Translations under genes and position numbers: made by a program
Shown: piece by piece, positions 45,575 through 57,631 of the stretch
Layout of the letters: each line of letters begins with the position of its first letter
How positions within the stretch are numbered: position 1 is the first letter of the stretch
NCBI RefSeq assembly: GCF_019059575.1
Contig: NW_024881867.1
Coordinates: 372,001 to 436,000 of the forward strand
Direction of reading: 5' to 3'
DNA length: 64,000 nt
From: Amphibalanus amphitrite
Taxonomy: Eukaryota; Arthropoda; Thecostraca; Balanomorpha; Balanidae
The notes under the pieces: model-generated
The model's input: the letters and a program-made list of their open reading frames with translations, nothing else
Databases searched by the model: none
Told to the model about the DNA's origin: nothing

Positions 45575-45855
45575 CAGGGGCGGAGAATTGTCATAATCAC
45601 AGGGGGTGCTTTTCTAGCACCTGGCGAATGGAAGAGTCGAATTCTTGCGTAGAAAAGCACATATACATAGGTACCTTTTCCCAGCAGCATCACACTCCTC
45701 GCGACTTACGCAAATCAATTTGTCACTTGTGTCTCAGACCGCAGACGTACCTAATTTAATCATCCCTGGCCAGCACTATTAAGCATTATATGGTGACTTT
45801 TGAGTTTCAGGGGGTGCTCGAGCACCCCCAAAACCCCTAATTCTCCACCCCTCAC
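45575..45855. mobile_element. Probable hAT-like MITE with CAGGGGCGGAGAATT termini
   Basis: The left end CAGGGGCGGAGAATT is mirrored at the right by AATTCTCCACCCCT. ACGGCGA occurs just outside both ends, offset by up to three bases, so the target duplication is imperfect. GGGGGTGCTCGAGCACCCCC inside the right end is palindromic and also occurs at 11100-11120. Confidence 0.55.
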
Positions 45856-46079
45856 GGCGACAGAGCGAGAGACGCGCCCCTGCGGCCGGGCGGCACACAC
45901 CCCCAATCCCCATTCATTCCGTCGTGGTGACCTCTCGGCACGCGCCATGGCCCCGCTCGGCCCGCCCCGCCGAGCCACCGGTGCTCCTCCTTCAGCGTGT
46001 CTGGCGCCGCCTCTGTTTTCCAGGTGCGGAGACTCGCCCCACTGAACCACCCTAGACTTCAGCAGGGGCACCGACAGAG

Positions 46080-48860
46080 CAGGGGCTTACACAGGGATGA
46101 GTCACAGACTGTCACACACCACAAATATAACCTTTATGGCATTTAACATTATTCACCTATATAGTCGTGACACCGAAGGCTGCGAGTCCACCGGGAGGAG
46201 ACAAGAGTACAAATTCGATCCTGTGCAGACCGCTGCCGGCCGGTGCGGCGGCGGCTGGGCGGCGCGCCCGGCCGCCAGTGCAGGTGTGAGTGCCGCTCCC
46301 GCAGCACGTAACGTGGTATGTGAGCTGCCCGCCGCCGGATCGCCAGTCTCGCCTCGCCAGATAAGCCAACGTCGACGGACCGACCCCCGTCCGACCTCCC
46401 CAGGTCAGTACCGACGCTGTGACCCGCGCCGCAACCTCGTCGGTGGCGGCGGAGGGGGCAGCTGCGTCGAAGCGCGCCGACGGCGGCCGGCGCTCATTCC
46501 TTATGCAGACGGCGGCGGGAGGGAGGGGGCCCCGGTCGGCCCAATAAGGTGCCCGTGGGCTGACGGCCAGACAGTCGCGCGGTCGCTGGTCAAACTGTCT
46601 GACCCATACTGAGTAGCCGGGGGCTGAAAACGGCTGCACCCGGGTGATGAAAAGCAGCCCTTGTGTTTGCCGGGCAACGTTAGTGAGCAAACAGTAAAAG
46701 GAACAATTCCCACATGCAGCACACGTGCTTAGCTGCATTATATCACCCGACCCTGATTCACCTCCCCCCCCCCCCTCCGAGACGTAATCCCGTGTCCTGT
46801 TAGTTCTGACCAATAGTGGTATGCAGCTCGCCTTAGCGCAAAACTGCGGAAAGGATCTCAAACTGCGGTAAATCTGGGAAGTGCCGTACTCCCCACGTAC
46901 AGCCCTGCGGTCGGGTCAGGTCACTACTTACTGCCTCACCTTCCACGACCATGTCTGGCCACTTTACCCTCCCGTTACCGCTGCTGGGACAGGGTAGGTC
47001 ACCGCCCTCTCCTCCCCCCAATGCTGGGTCAGGCCACCGCCCTCACACAAACTGTGCAGTAGATTGCGGTCTCCGTCTGTCCACACTAACGAACGGCCTG
47101 TCGCCCGCGCCTCGCTCCAAGCCGGATCCGTTTACAGGTCGCACACCGTACGGCGTACGCGTGTGCGCTTTATCGCCCGAGTGTGCGTGTCATTGTCCGC
47201 CTGTGCGCGCTCCTACGAACGGCATCGTGCCCGAGCATACCACGCCGTACCACCCTTCAGACCATCGGCCCTTATCAGCGGGGGTCTGGCGCCGACCGCC
47301 GTCTCAGGGTTACCTCAGGGACGCCCACTGTCGCCCCCAGGGTTACCTCAGGGACGCGCACTGTCGCCTCCATGGTTCGTGCGCGGCTCCCGTGTCGCGC
47401 TGCGCGGCCGACAGCCCCGGCGAGTGCGACCCGTCCGGACCGGTTGTGTGTCACGACAGACGGAGCACACACGGGTGCTCTGAGCTCCATTCACGACAGA
47501 CGGAACACATACGCGGGTGGTCCGAGCTCAATGACCTGGGACCGTCCCCAGCTCGCCTCTGGTTGCCTTCCTTTTGTTCCGCGTGTCACGTGTGTCGCAT
47601 TATCTTCATCTATGATCAAAACCATGTCATACGCTGGTGCATATTCCGAAGACCGCTGTCTTTTGTTGATCCACGATACAGCGTACTGTATCTGGCAAGC
47701 ACACCTGTGAAGCAGAAGATCCGGCACTGGTCGGAAATCCTGCACACTACTTAGGACAGGTGCAGATTTACCCATCATAAAGTACCTACGGAGAAGTCGA
47801 GAAACTGACGAAACCGGAACGATTGTTCGATTTTATGTCCTGTAAATCGAACGGATTCGGCTGTCATTTTCCTCTAGTGGGCAGTGGCGTCATGAGCTAT
47901 AGCGGCATTGAGTCAACAGCAATCGTTTCATACGGCATCGACGGCGACAGGGTTTACCCCTGAGCCCCCTGATCGTACCTACAAATGTGAGAAGCAAACA
48001 TGTGCTAAATAGTCTGCAAATCCTATTCCACAAGGCCACAAGGGACACAACACGGGTTCGCTTCGAACGGATTCATGTATTCATTCATGAGGTGTTCTGA
48101 GATTCATTCTCGTGCCTTAGACGGCTACAAAGAGACCGTAGGGAGTCGGGGGTGATCCCCCGGAGATACCGTCCCGTTCCGTCCCGGTCCCCGTCGGTCG
48201 CTGTCGGCTGTGACCGATGACGCTAGCTGGGGGCGGGGTGCTGTTGGCCCAGGTCGCGGACAGGCGCCGATAAGCCGCCGGCCACGTGTGCCGTCACGTC
48301 GTCACGGCGAGTACCGTCACGCCGTCACGGCGAGTACCGTCACGCCGTCACGGCGGAGAGATGTGGGCGCTACGGCAAGGAGGGCCCAGAGGGTGAAGCG
48401 GGGACGGCAGGGGAAGGGACGGCTCTGAGGGTGAGGCGGGGGACGGGACGGGGCGGGCTCCAATTGGGTGAGGTGGGGAAGGGACGGGCTCCGAGGGTGA
48501 GGAGGGGACGGGATCGGAAGAAAGCCAGGCATACGAGCATGAATAATGATAACGTACGAGTATGATATGATACGATTCTGGTGAATGACCTGAGTCGCGC
48601 ACAACCCGCGCACCTTGGCTTCTGTTTGCTATCGACTGCCATTGTTCGCAGCCACGCTGTTGCCGTCCCGTCCAGGCTATCGCTGGGGTGAATACACCCA
48701 ACACAGGGTGACGTCACCCGGTAGGAAAAGGAAGTCCGTGCGGGGCGGACCCGCTTTGTTCCACCGTCCATTGTTTGCCACCTCCGACGTGTCGGGCTCA
48801 TATCGGCACGTATCTTAGGTTGGAGGGGTGCATGGCAAACCTGACCGAATGTCAGCATCA
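46080..48860. other. GC-rich, gene-poor region
   Basis: High CpG and overlapping long frames on both strands, typical of composition rather than coding. A 30-bp duplication (CAGGGTTACCTCAGGGACGC) lies at 47307 and 47339, and a second (ACGACAGACGGANCACA) at 47453 and 47493. A CGTCACGCCGTCACGGCGAG repeat lies at about 48290-48355. Parts may be promoter-like, but no start can be assigned. Confidence 0.4.
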
Positions 48861-48868
48861 CTTCAACC

Positions 48869-49016
48869 CAGTAGCGGCGGAACACCTTCAATTAAGGGGG
48901 GCACCGCCAACTTTTGGTCCCATTCTTTCCATGCAAAGCCCATAGGGCTAATGTTAAAATGCCAAAATCAAAGGGAGGCACGGTGCCCCGGTGCCCTCCC
49001 CGTTCCGCCGCCTATG
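48869..49016 (+). mobile_element. hAT-type MITE, 148 bp, with 8-bp target duplication
   Basis: CTTCAACC at 48861-48868 and 49017-49024 flanks an element running CAGTAGCGGCGGAACACC to CGTTCCGCCGCCTATG. It is the reverse-oriented relative of 20493-20643. Confidence 0.92.
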
Positions 49017-49739
49017 CTTCAACCGATGGTTTGGTTGATGGCAAGCGGCCAAACAATACAGAAATTGAAAGCAAAAGGCAGACCATAGTAAAGGCTTTGA
49101 GTAACCGCAGATTCGCTGCTACTTTTAATAGACGCCGTCAGTATGGATTACAGATTCCTGAGTAAAGCTGTTGAGTTTGGTCTGCTGTCGGTAACATCAA
49201 ATCAGCGTAGTTCGGCATTGTTCTGCTGTCTGCTGATGTCAGCCCACGAGGGAGCGGAGTCGGAACCATTTGCATGCTTATCATATAGCAGACTGCTGAC
49301 GGATCGCGAATCACGCGCAAGACGACAGTCTCCGAAGGCAGACGGTTCCAAGCTCGGAAAGCCGACAGGCTAAGTCTTAAAAAAGCGGTCTTGCGAGTTC
49401 CTAGCAAGCTGGTCAATGGTCATTTATCACATATCATATCGTGTGAAGTGAACGCCTGAAAACCGCGGTGAAAAACTGGGACATGTCTGGAGAGCCTCAC
49501 TGGTTGGATAAGTGATAGCGTGGTTCCGCGACAGATGTGGATACTGGATTGGGCCGAAACGAGCCCGACACTGGAATGGCAACACAATAGACAGCTCATT
49601 GCTTAGTCGACAAGCCTAAAATACAGCCGCACGTTCGTGTGCTGTTGTTCCGTCCGAGATGCCCCTGAGACGGCAAACTTTCCGCGCACGGGAGATGAAC
49701 ACTCCCCAGCCGCAGTCTGCACCATGTAACGGGACGTGG

Positions 49740-49930
49740 CGTGAGAGCCCGCCCCGCCCCGACCGGCACCCACAGCGGCCGACTGCTCACAGAGGCGGCC
49801 GGCACTGGTCACGTGACCAATCAGCCGGTGAATGGGGAGGGGCGGCGACTGCTCGCTGGGGCGGGCGGCACTGGTCACGTGACCGACCGGCCGCTGAATA
49901 GGGAGGGGCGGCACCGTGACGACACGCCCG
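49740..49930. promoter_or_regulatory. CpG-rich promoter-like block with duplicated GTCACGTGAC
   Basis: A 66-bp unit is present twice (about 49798 and 49864): GGCACTGGTCACGTGACC, then NNNCGGCCGNTGAATNGG and GGAGGGGCGG. GTCACGTGAC is the palindromic E-box bound by bHLH-Zip factors (USF, MITF/TFE, Myc). The first copy also has an inverted CCAAT box (CCAATCAG), and both have GC boxes. The gene it would serve is not identified. Confidence 0.5.
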
Positions 49931-49999
49931 AGATCGGCGGCGCTCCGGCCAATTTACGACTGGCCTGATTTGGGGCGACGCGTGCCGGCGGTGACCGCA

Positions 50000-51865
50000 G
50001 CTCGAGGGGTGTTAAAAAGGCGGGTTTATTAGGACTTATGAGCCGCTTACCTCCGCGCTCGACTCGGAGGGTGCTTCTCCCAATTTCTAGTACCAATTAG
50101 TTCCAAATAATGTTGAACTCAATGGGCAGTGCCAATTGCAGTTTCAACTCAGTCCCAAATGATACCAAATGCATAGCCGCGCGTGTTAACATTTGGAACT
50201 ATTTGGGCCGCATTTGGGACTCATTGAAACTCGATTGGGACTGCCGGCCAGCGGCGGATCCAGCGGGCGGCGGGGGAAGCTGATTGGTTGTCTTTGCCCC
50301 GTTTCGCCGGCCGGCCACAGGGTGCGCTAGCGTCGACTGCGGGCGGCGGCGGGCGGGCGGCCGGCGCTGAAAGAACGTATTAAAATGTCAACATAAAAAT
50401 GTTTTATCTTACATATCTCCCCTCATATTAGTCGCATAGATCTGTTCTTGGATTCAATCGAAGGCGCTTTCAACAAGCTATGTTGCTATGCCATGTTTAT
50501 GCCAGGATATAGTCATTCAATGAAGTTATTAGTGTTTGAAGCCGTTTATTTGTCCTATTATTTCGCATTTTGCTACGTTAATTTTTGCCTCCTCTTTATC
50601 AGCTCTATCTACCGAAACGCCATGTTGCTATGCATCTTTTATGCTAGGATATAATAATTTAATGAAGTTTTTGGTGCTTGAAGCCGTTTGTTTATCCTAT
50701 TATTTCGCAGTATGCTTCGTTAATTGCTGCCTTCTCTTTATTCCTAAGGCTGGTAACATTGTGACCCTCGCACTTGATCCCCGGTATGGTGGCGACCTCA
50801 TGATGGCGAGGTCAGGTGTCCGAGATGACCTCACGTGACCCTCAGGAAAAATATGTCCATCATGAATCATAAAACAAAAAAATATGCGTAGGCTGCTAAG
50901 CTACTAGCCTCTGGCGACACGTACCACGCCAGTGCGCGTTTCAGTCGGGTGAATGGCGATGTACCGAAACATTACACTCGTTCTTGATTAAAAACACAGC
51001 CGCGTGAACATTCCTCCCTGATCAAGACACAGTCACGGTGGGGCGCTGGTTGATCCAGCGAAACAGTTCAGTTACAGCCCACGTTTAGAAGGGTAGGACG
51101 GGGCGATCTATCCAAACATTACAGCCCACGCGCCACATGTGCGTCGCCACCACTACGGACACTAGACAGTGCCCGTACAAGTTTTCGGACCTTTCAAAAC
51201 TTGTACGGAATGTCCGTACATGTTTCGAAGACCGAAAATTGGTTTGGTGCATCATATTTGAGTGACATAAATGCCGCAAAATTATTATAGCCGGAGAGGG
51301 CTCTCAGTGGCCAACAAAGACCGTCAGGAGCCAACGCTGAATGTAAGGGCCTAAAGTCAGTCAACAATCCAGTCATCGGGAAACATACTTTTTTGGACGG
51401 GTTTGTGATTCGAGGAGCGCTTGCAATTTGCATTTTGTATGCGATATGGGGATGATGGGGATGTACAGTTACACTATTATACCAAATATTCCAAATGGCC
51501 CACTGCGGCCGGAATACGATCTAAAATATCACGCCATGTATAGATCCGTGAAAAATAGAAAATCAAGTCGTATGACCAGAATTCACGAAACGACGTCAGC
51601 ATTGTCGCTTAAAGCTTGCCAAAGAGCACCAAATCTGATCTTTAAAGCCTTTTCATCCGTCAAACCGGCAGAACAACCGCGTGGGGACTGCTGATGCATC
51701 CGATGTCCCACCCGTTCTAACCTTCCAGCATCCGGCAAAGGTGCAAATCAGCGGGCAGTGAGGCTCCGGGTGTTGTCAGCATTTCATGTGGTGCCCCCCA
51801 AAAAATCACCAAAAATAAGGCATATATACAACCAGTGGAACATCCTCTCAGACGAGCGTCCCCGT
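50000..51865. other. Gene-free stretch
   Basis: A duplicated segment is visible: about 50460-50610 resembles 50620-50750 (AAGCCGTTTNTTTNTCCTATTATTTCGCA and ATGTTGCTATGC phrases), a tandem duplication of about 150-160 bp. CAAGTTTTCGGACCTTTC and its near complement at 51178-51245 make a small palindrome. No gene. Confidence 0.45.
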
Positions 51866-52888
51866 TTAACCCTCGCCGGACCTATTGGTTTTCTACATAC
51901 GCGCCGGCCGAGGGGGGGGGGGGGCGGGTACGACCCCCCCCTCGCCGTTTCGCCCCTGGTGGAGCTAGCGCGTCGCGGAAAAAACGAGCGTATGCGCTGT
52001 TACAAGACGCAGAGATTGGTACCCGATTTTAAGGTCCTAGGTCAACCGGTGACCTCTGAGGTCAGGTCAAGTGCCCCAAGGTACGGTTCAGTTTTTGGTG
52101 AATAACTTCGCAAAAAACGGCCGTAAAGCCGCGATTTTGGCAGCATCGTGTTTGCCTCGCTCAGGCGCGTCGAATAATATACTTTTTGTTCGGGTCAGGT
52201 CAACTTAAGGTGTTGACCTCGGGTCAAGGTCAGGTCAGCACCCCCAGGTCACGAAGTTGGTCGAAAGAGGTCATGTCGCATATCATTCGATTCGGCAGGT
52301 TTTCCTGAGTCCATTGGTGGCTTTCCCGACTCGCTAGCTCAATTTGATCACGAGTCATTGACGAAAAACTAATGTGACCTTGATGACGTCATAAATGACG
52401 TCACGCAAGGTCAACATTGCAAAAATGACGCATCTAACCTTGCAAGGAGTGCATTAAATCACGATTCTGTGTGCTTGAGATAGTTGGAGATCGTTCTCGG
52501 CGCCAGAATAGCAGTTTTCGTTTTTCCCCCATTGACTTATAATGGTGAGGTCACGAAAATGACCTGACCTGATATGACCTTTAGGAAAAATCCGAGATAT
52601 ACAAGTTGTGAGACTTATAATGGATACTAGATCCTGCAAGTTGTATTTCCCTGTGACATCTCCTCTGGCAGTGAGGGCGTTGCGAAGTTGCGACATCTGA
52701 AGACCATGCAGAGGTTCACTTATGACCTCATAGGTCAGTGACCTGACCTGACCTGAAAATGCAGTTGGTGTCAAAAGATCGGGCTTGAATCAAGGGTCAG
52801 GTATGCCAAGTTTCAGCTCTCTATCGCCAGCGTGTTCGGAGCTTTCGCAACCCCCCCCCCCCCCCCTCCCTCGGCCGGCGAGGGTTAA
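51866..52888 (-). mobile_element. TTAA-flanked piggyBac-like MITE (CCCTCGCCGG family, copy 3, inverted)
   Basis: Reverse orientation relative to copies 1 and 2, flanked by TTAA, slightly shorter (about 1015 bp) because the terminal palindrome next to its right end has partly collapsed. AGGTCA arrays lie at 52020-52075 and 52190-52270. Confidence 0.85.
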
Positions 52889-53186
52889 TCCACTGATGGG
52901 GCCAAAGTGGGGAGATGATTAAGTGCACTATCGTGCCCGACGCAAAGGAAATCTTTCTTCATGTTTGCTGAAGTCCTTCCTCATACGGCAAATAGGCGCA
53001 AGACTGGCGCTGTGAGAACCTGTCCTTCCTCTGGACGTATACAATAGCTGACCTGGGAATAACTCAGACCTTAATCCCATCAAAACTCTCTGGGTGACTC
53101 TTCAAGAGAACGTCAAAGGGCTGCTAGGAGCCACCAAGATCGTTTGCCTCACCAGACAGCTCCAGAAGGTGTGGGCTAAGCTAAAG

Positions 53187-54028
53187 GTAACCCTCGCGTG
53201 TGTGCGGCGTTTGTCAGCTTCTAATGTGTAGGGGGGGGGGCGGTTGGACCCCCCTTGCCGTTTCGCCCCTGATCGAGCTAGAGCTTTGCGAAAAAAAACA
53301 ATCGTGTTGCCCGTGACGAGAGGAAGCCGATAATACCCAATTTTAAGGTAAAAGTTGGGAAAATCGGGCCCTGTTAAAAAGCCGTAAGCGTTGCTGGTAT
53401 GGGGTTTTTCGGGGTGCTGATCACGAATATCGTGTTAGTTTTGATCACAGATGATGTCTTTAAGCATTTAGACCAGGTCGGGTCAGGTCAGGTCAGGTCA
53501 ACCAGTAGGCGTCGTGACGGGTATTCGTAGTACGTGTCAACCGCCTCTGACAGCTTCGTAACATGTTACGAAGTCACCAAAACTACTTCGTAAATGTTCC
53601 AATGGTTGCTAAATTCGAATTCAGCTCCAAAAACTAGCCTAGAAACATGTAAAACTCGAGAAAGTGAACCGAGGTCACCAAAGGTCAATGACTTGACCTG
53701 ACCTTCAGGTGACCTTGATATCCACCCTAATGCATGGGAGCAACAGCAAATCACATGTTTGAACGTTTGAAACCACGAAAAGCTTGCAAACGCGTGGCTA
53801 ATGCGAGTCGACATACGCGGAATCGCGATTCCGGCCAAACATGGTCTCGGAAAAGAGGTCACAGGTCAAAGGTCATTTAGGTCAGGGTCATGAAATTTTC
53901 AGGTTAGGTGTAAAATTGATCAATGCGAAGGTACTAAAAGTTTCGTCGCTATCGGCCTCTTTGTGCGTGAGTTATTCGCGAAAAACCATGGGGGGTCGAT
54001 CCGACCCCCCTACACATGCGAGGGTTAA
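53187..54028 (+). mobile_element. TTAA-type piggyBac-like MITE (CCCTCGCATGTGT family, copy 1)
   Basis: The left end is CCCTCGCGTGTGTGCGGCG (left target mutated to GTAA) and the right end ACACATGCGAGGG followed by TTAA. It contains four head-to-tail GGTCA/GGTCG units near 53471-53498. The second copy is 59904-60796 in the opposite orientation. Confidence 0.8.
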
Positions 54029-56228
54029 TTTAACATGAGATTGCTGGCTTGAAAATGATGGTACAGTGTCATAATTTGGCATACGAATGCGCAAAGAGGT
54101 GACGCAAACTTGATAAAAAATAATTGACTCGTTATTTGCACTCGAATTTGAGATATAGGCCTCCAAAGTTCGGAACGTTTTTTTTTGGGGGGGGGGGGGC
54201 ACCCGACATATTAACAGATGAAATGTTTATGTAATCACCTCTTTTCATTGCCAAAAAACAAAAAAGCGTGTCCAGCCGAAACACGCCCTGGTGTGCTATG
54301 TGTCAGTTGAAGTCAGTAGCTTAGCAATACACAGGCTTGTTGTTTTATGATTGCCATATTTTTCCTAAATGTCACGTGAGGTCATGTCGTACTTGTGACC
54401 TCGCCATCGTGAGGACGCCATCATACCAGGAACCAGGTGCGAGGGTCACGATGATAACAGTAGTAGAAAACCGATGGATAGGGCTGAAGCTGTGATTCTT
54501 GGTGATTCAGACAATGTGCACATCGGCCACTCGCTGACTGATCATCCGTCGCGGTCGCCTGCCTGCCGGCCGGCCCGAACCGACTCGCCGCCCGCGTCGC
54601 AGTGCCTGGCGACGCGTCTGCGACGGCGGGCGCCGGTGGCGCCGGCTGGCGATAGGTCGGCAAAGTGCCGGGCCAAGTCGGCGAATGAAGCTCGCTCTCT
54701 TCGCCCCTCTTGCCCCCTGGCTCCGCCCCCTTTATCCCCCTCGACGGAGAAACTTATGCCCCAGCTTCCGCGCTTGCCCGGAGTGAGTGTTCACTGGTGG
54801 GTGCCAATAGGGTGCCAATAGCAGAGTTGAGAATATAGCAAACTAGAAAAGTGCAGAACTAATGCAGAAATAATTCGTTTGTTCTTTCTTTCTTCTCACG
54901 CTCAGTGCTTCAAACAAAAACGGGTTTCGGGCTTTCCATCCCAGATCCGAGTGGCGGATACCGGCCCAGCTGTCGGCAGAGCCCCATCTTCTCAGGGATT
55001 AGCTCCGTCGCCGCGGTCCGAGGCGTGCCGCGATACCGCTCCGGTCGGCTCTGCCGCACGGATTACCCGTGAGTCACCGCGGCCGTCGGGGCCGGACGGG
55101 CAGTGCCCGACCGGACTGTGGTGAAGGTGGACGGGGCGCCGTGTCAGTGTTACCACCCGACTCCCCAGCCGCTCCTGTTAGGGCCGAGCCTCTCGGAACT
55201 GACAACTCGACTTGACCACCAGCCGCAGAGGTCGTTACTTCAAAGGGTGTCGGATGGTAGATGGTTCTACTCTATCACTCGGCCGTCGAACCGGTCGCCC
55301 CAGACGATCTCAGCCGTAAAAGGAGGCCCGCTCGCGACACTTTTTCCGTCTCATTTCATCGCTGCTCGTTTCGGCTCCATTATCCGCTTAGTGCGGCCAT
55401 TGTGTGCTCAGTTCACAGAACGGCACGGGTGCGCCCCAGTCAGCTACACATCCGTAGCGTGGGTGAATGAAGCGGCAGCTGCGCCCGCGCACGGGAGCGG
55501 GAAGAACCCGGTCCCCGCCGGCTGGTGATACGTAAAGCGTATGAATGTGGATGGTAGAGGCAATGAATTTAACTTGGGGGATAGCAAAATGCATGAGCAG
55601 CGGTCTCCGCGGCTCCCCGCCTGTGATTCTCAGCCACCAGCGGGCCGGAGGACCGGGGTCGTGGAGCTCTCAGCAGACGTCCCTAGGCCGGGCTGGGGAG
55701 CAGGTGGTCCGTTTCCCGACGTTATCTCTCCGTCTGCGGCGCCGGCGCCGGTCACAGCCCGCACCGACCCAAGGACGGTGGACGGGTATCGCGAGCGGCG
55801 GCGGCTCAGCCGTAACGCTGAACCAACTCCCGCGGGACAAACGAATTCAGACTATGATAGGAGCCTAGGAGGGATGAAAATCGGTGGTGTATGATGAATC
55901 TCAGCCGGTTATCGACAAGGCAATGCGTCCCGACGTAACAGCTGAATGCTCGTAGCAAGCAAGCTAGTGGGTGCCACGGCAATCCGTCACTTGCATTGTT
56001 TTTGTCAGTGACAGAGCTATTTCCTGGGAGTAGAAATCACTTGTCACCAATAACCGTTATAATTTAAGGCCTGACACTAAGTGCAGGCTCTAATTCACAC
56101 TTGTCATTACAATGTTTGACGTCTACAAACCCGTCATGTTACATTCACGCTACCTGGTAGAAACGTAGGCATCCACTACGCAGCTTTCGTCCATTCCGAC
56201 TGGTGACGTTTGCTGTCTTTCTGTTACA
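54029..56228. other. 5' flank of the LRR gene
   Basis: From about 54540 the sequence becomes CpG-rich, possibly the promoter and noncoding first exon of the LRR gene. The acceptor TTTCTGTTACAG just before its coding exon implies an upstream exon, but no donor can be chosen with confidence. A G-run lies at 54187-54199. Confidence 0.4.
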
Positions 56229-56239
56229 GATCTGATACG

Positions 56240-57631
56240 ATGAAGTTGCGCCTGGTACTTCTACTGGCTATGGTGCTAGCAGTGATGCTACCGCCAGCGT
56301 TGGGAAAGATATCAAAGAAGCCCACCAGCGACAAAAAGAGCATCCTACGCAGCTACACCAAGGAGACGTCGACGAAAACCACGGCGGGGTCCACTATCAA
56401 GTTCGACGACACCGATGAAGACGACGACGACTACTTGGATGATGAAGACTACGACGAAGATTATTACGACGATGACTACGATTATCTAGACGACGACACC
56501 GTGTACGATACCGACCATACGGGCTGTCCGACCCCGTTCCTCGCGCGCTGCCAGTGTGGCGACATGAACCACCTCGGCGAGATCAAGTTCGTCGTCAACT
56601 GCACCAACACCGGCTTCACGAACGCCTCCATGTTGGGCGCCCTGCCCGACGACACTGAGGTTCTGATATTCACCGGAAACTTCCTGGAGGTGCTGCCCAC
56701 TAACGTTTTCGGCACGATGGCCAAATTCGAGGACCTTGAATACATCGACATGAGCAACAACGGCATTAAAGAGATCAAGGGGAAATCGTTTCATCGCGTC
56801 TCGAATGTAAAAACATTGATTCTGAACCACAACGATCTGTATATCGTGGAAAAGAAGCACCATCCACGAGTGTTCAGCAACTTCGACAACCTGGAGGCCC
56901 TCCATTTGACCAACGCATTCACCGAGAAGGTGGACTCGAAGTGGTACATGGTCAGCTTGGAGATAATTTTTCAAGGAAGCAGGCTGGACAAGCTGAAACG
57001 GTTACATCTAGAGCAGAACGAAATCTGGAGCCTGCGAGATCCGGACACTTTCTGCAAGCTCCCGTCACTCGAGGGACTCTATCTGGGCAGCAACCGATTG
57101 TACGATATCGACATGAATCTGCTCTGTCTCGACAAGCTCACTTACATCGACCTAGAGTACAACTCAATTCGGCGTCTCAACCACAACGCCACGTCGCAGC
57201 TGGACCAGATGGTCGTCAAGAACCCCAGCTTCTCCGTCAAGCTGATCGGCAACCCGTTCGTCTGCGACTGCGACATCCGGCCCTTCTACCAGTGGATGCG
57301 CACCACGCGGGTGGAGCTGCTGCGCAGCGCCGACTACCGCTGCTTCGAGGGCAGGCCGGCCAGCAACGAGAACCTGCCCATCCTGGAGCTGCAGACGACC
57401 GAGTGCGAGCCGGCACCAGCCGCGCGCACCTCCGCCTCCTCCGTGGTGCTCGGCATCCTGGTGTTCGTCATGTGCGTCCTCCTCGTGGTGGTGCTCTACA
57501 TGCACCGGCATCGGCTCGTGCAGCGCGCCAAGCGCCTCCAGCCGCACATGCAGGTCGCCATTCGCAACCTCAAACGCTCCCGGCAGTACGCCAATATTCA
57601 GCACGAGGATGCGCCCGAAGTGGAGGTGTAA
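56240..57631 (+). CDS. Leucine-rich-repeat single-pass membrane protein with acidic Asp/Tyr segment
   Basis: A 463-residue protein in one coding exon. The ATG at 56240 is chosen over the in-frame one ten codons upstream because an acceptor (TTTCTGTTACAG) ends at 56229 between them. Layout: signal peptide 1-22; very acidic Asp/Tyr stretch 46-93; LRR N-cap cysteines 96, 104, 106 and 121; about seven LRRs at 130-335; LRR C-cap cysteines 342, 344, 368 and 389 (NPFVCDCDIRPFYQWM); membrane span about 401-421; basic cytoplasmic tail ending VEV. NXS/T sites are present. The family includes cell-adhesion and receptor-like proteins; the ligand is unknown. Tyrosines set among aspartates are typical sulfation sites, which is inference. 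A poly(A) signal follows at 58324. Confidence 0.92.
   Translation: MKLRLVLLLAMVLAVMLPPALGKISKKPTSDKKSILRSYTKETSTKTTAGSTIKFDDTDEDDDDYLDDEDYDEDYYDDDYDYLDDDTVYDTDHTGCPTPFLARCQCGDMNHLGEIKFVVNCTNTGFTNASMLGALPDDTEVLIFTGNFLEVLPTNVFGTMAKFEDLEYIDMSNNGIKEIKGKSFHRVSNVKTLILNHNDLYIVEKKHHPRVFSNFDNLEALHLTNAFTEKVDSKWYMVSLEIIFQGSRLDKLKRLHLEQNEIWSLRDPDTFCKLPSLEGLYLGSNRLYDIDMNLLCLDKLTYIDLEYNSIRRLNHNATSQLDQMVVKNPSFSVKLIGNPFVCDCDIRPFYQWMRTTRVELLRSADYRCFEGRPASNENLPILELQTTECEPAPAARTSASSVVLGILVFVMCVLLVVVLYMHRHRLVQRAKRLQPHMQVAIRNLKRSRQYANIQHEDAPEVEV

Noticed and set aside
46157..46861. 234-codon minus-strand frame
   Set aside because: Composition-driven, overlapping plus-strand frame of similar length; no recognisable domain.
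56210..56239. Upstream in-frame ATG of the LRR gene
   Set aside because: It precedes a good splice acceptor and is therefore probably intronic; the ATG at 56240 starts directly into a signal peptide.
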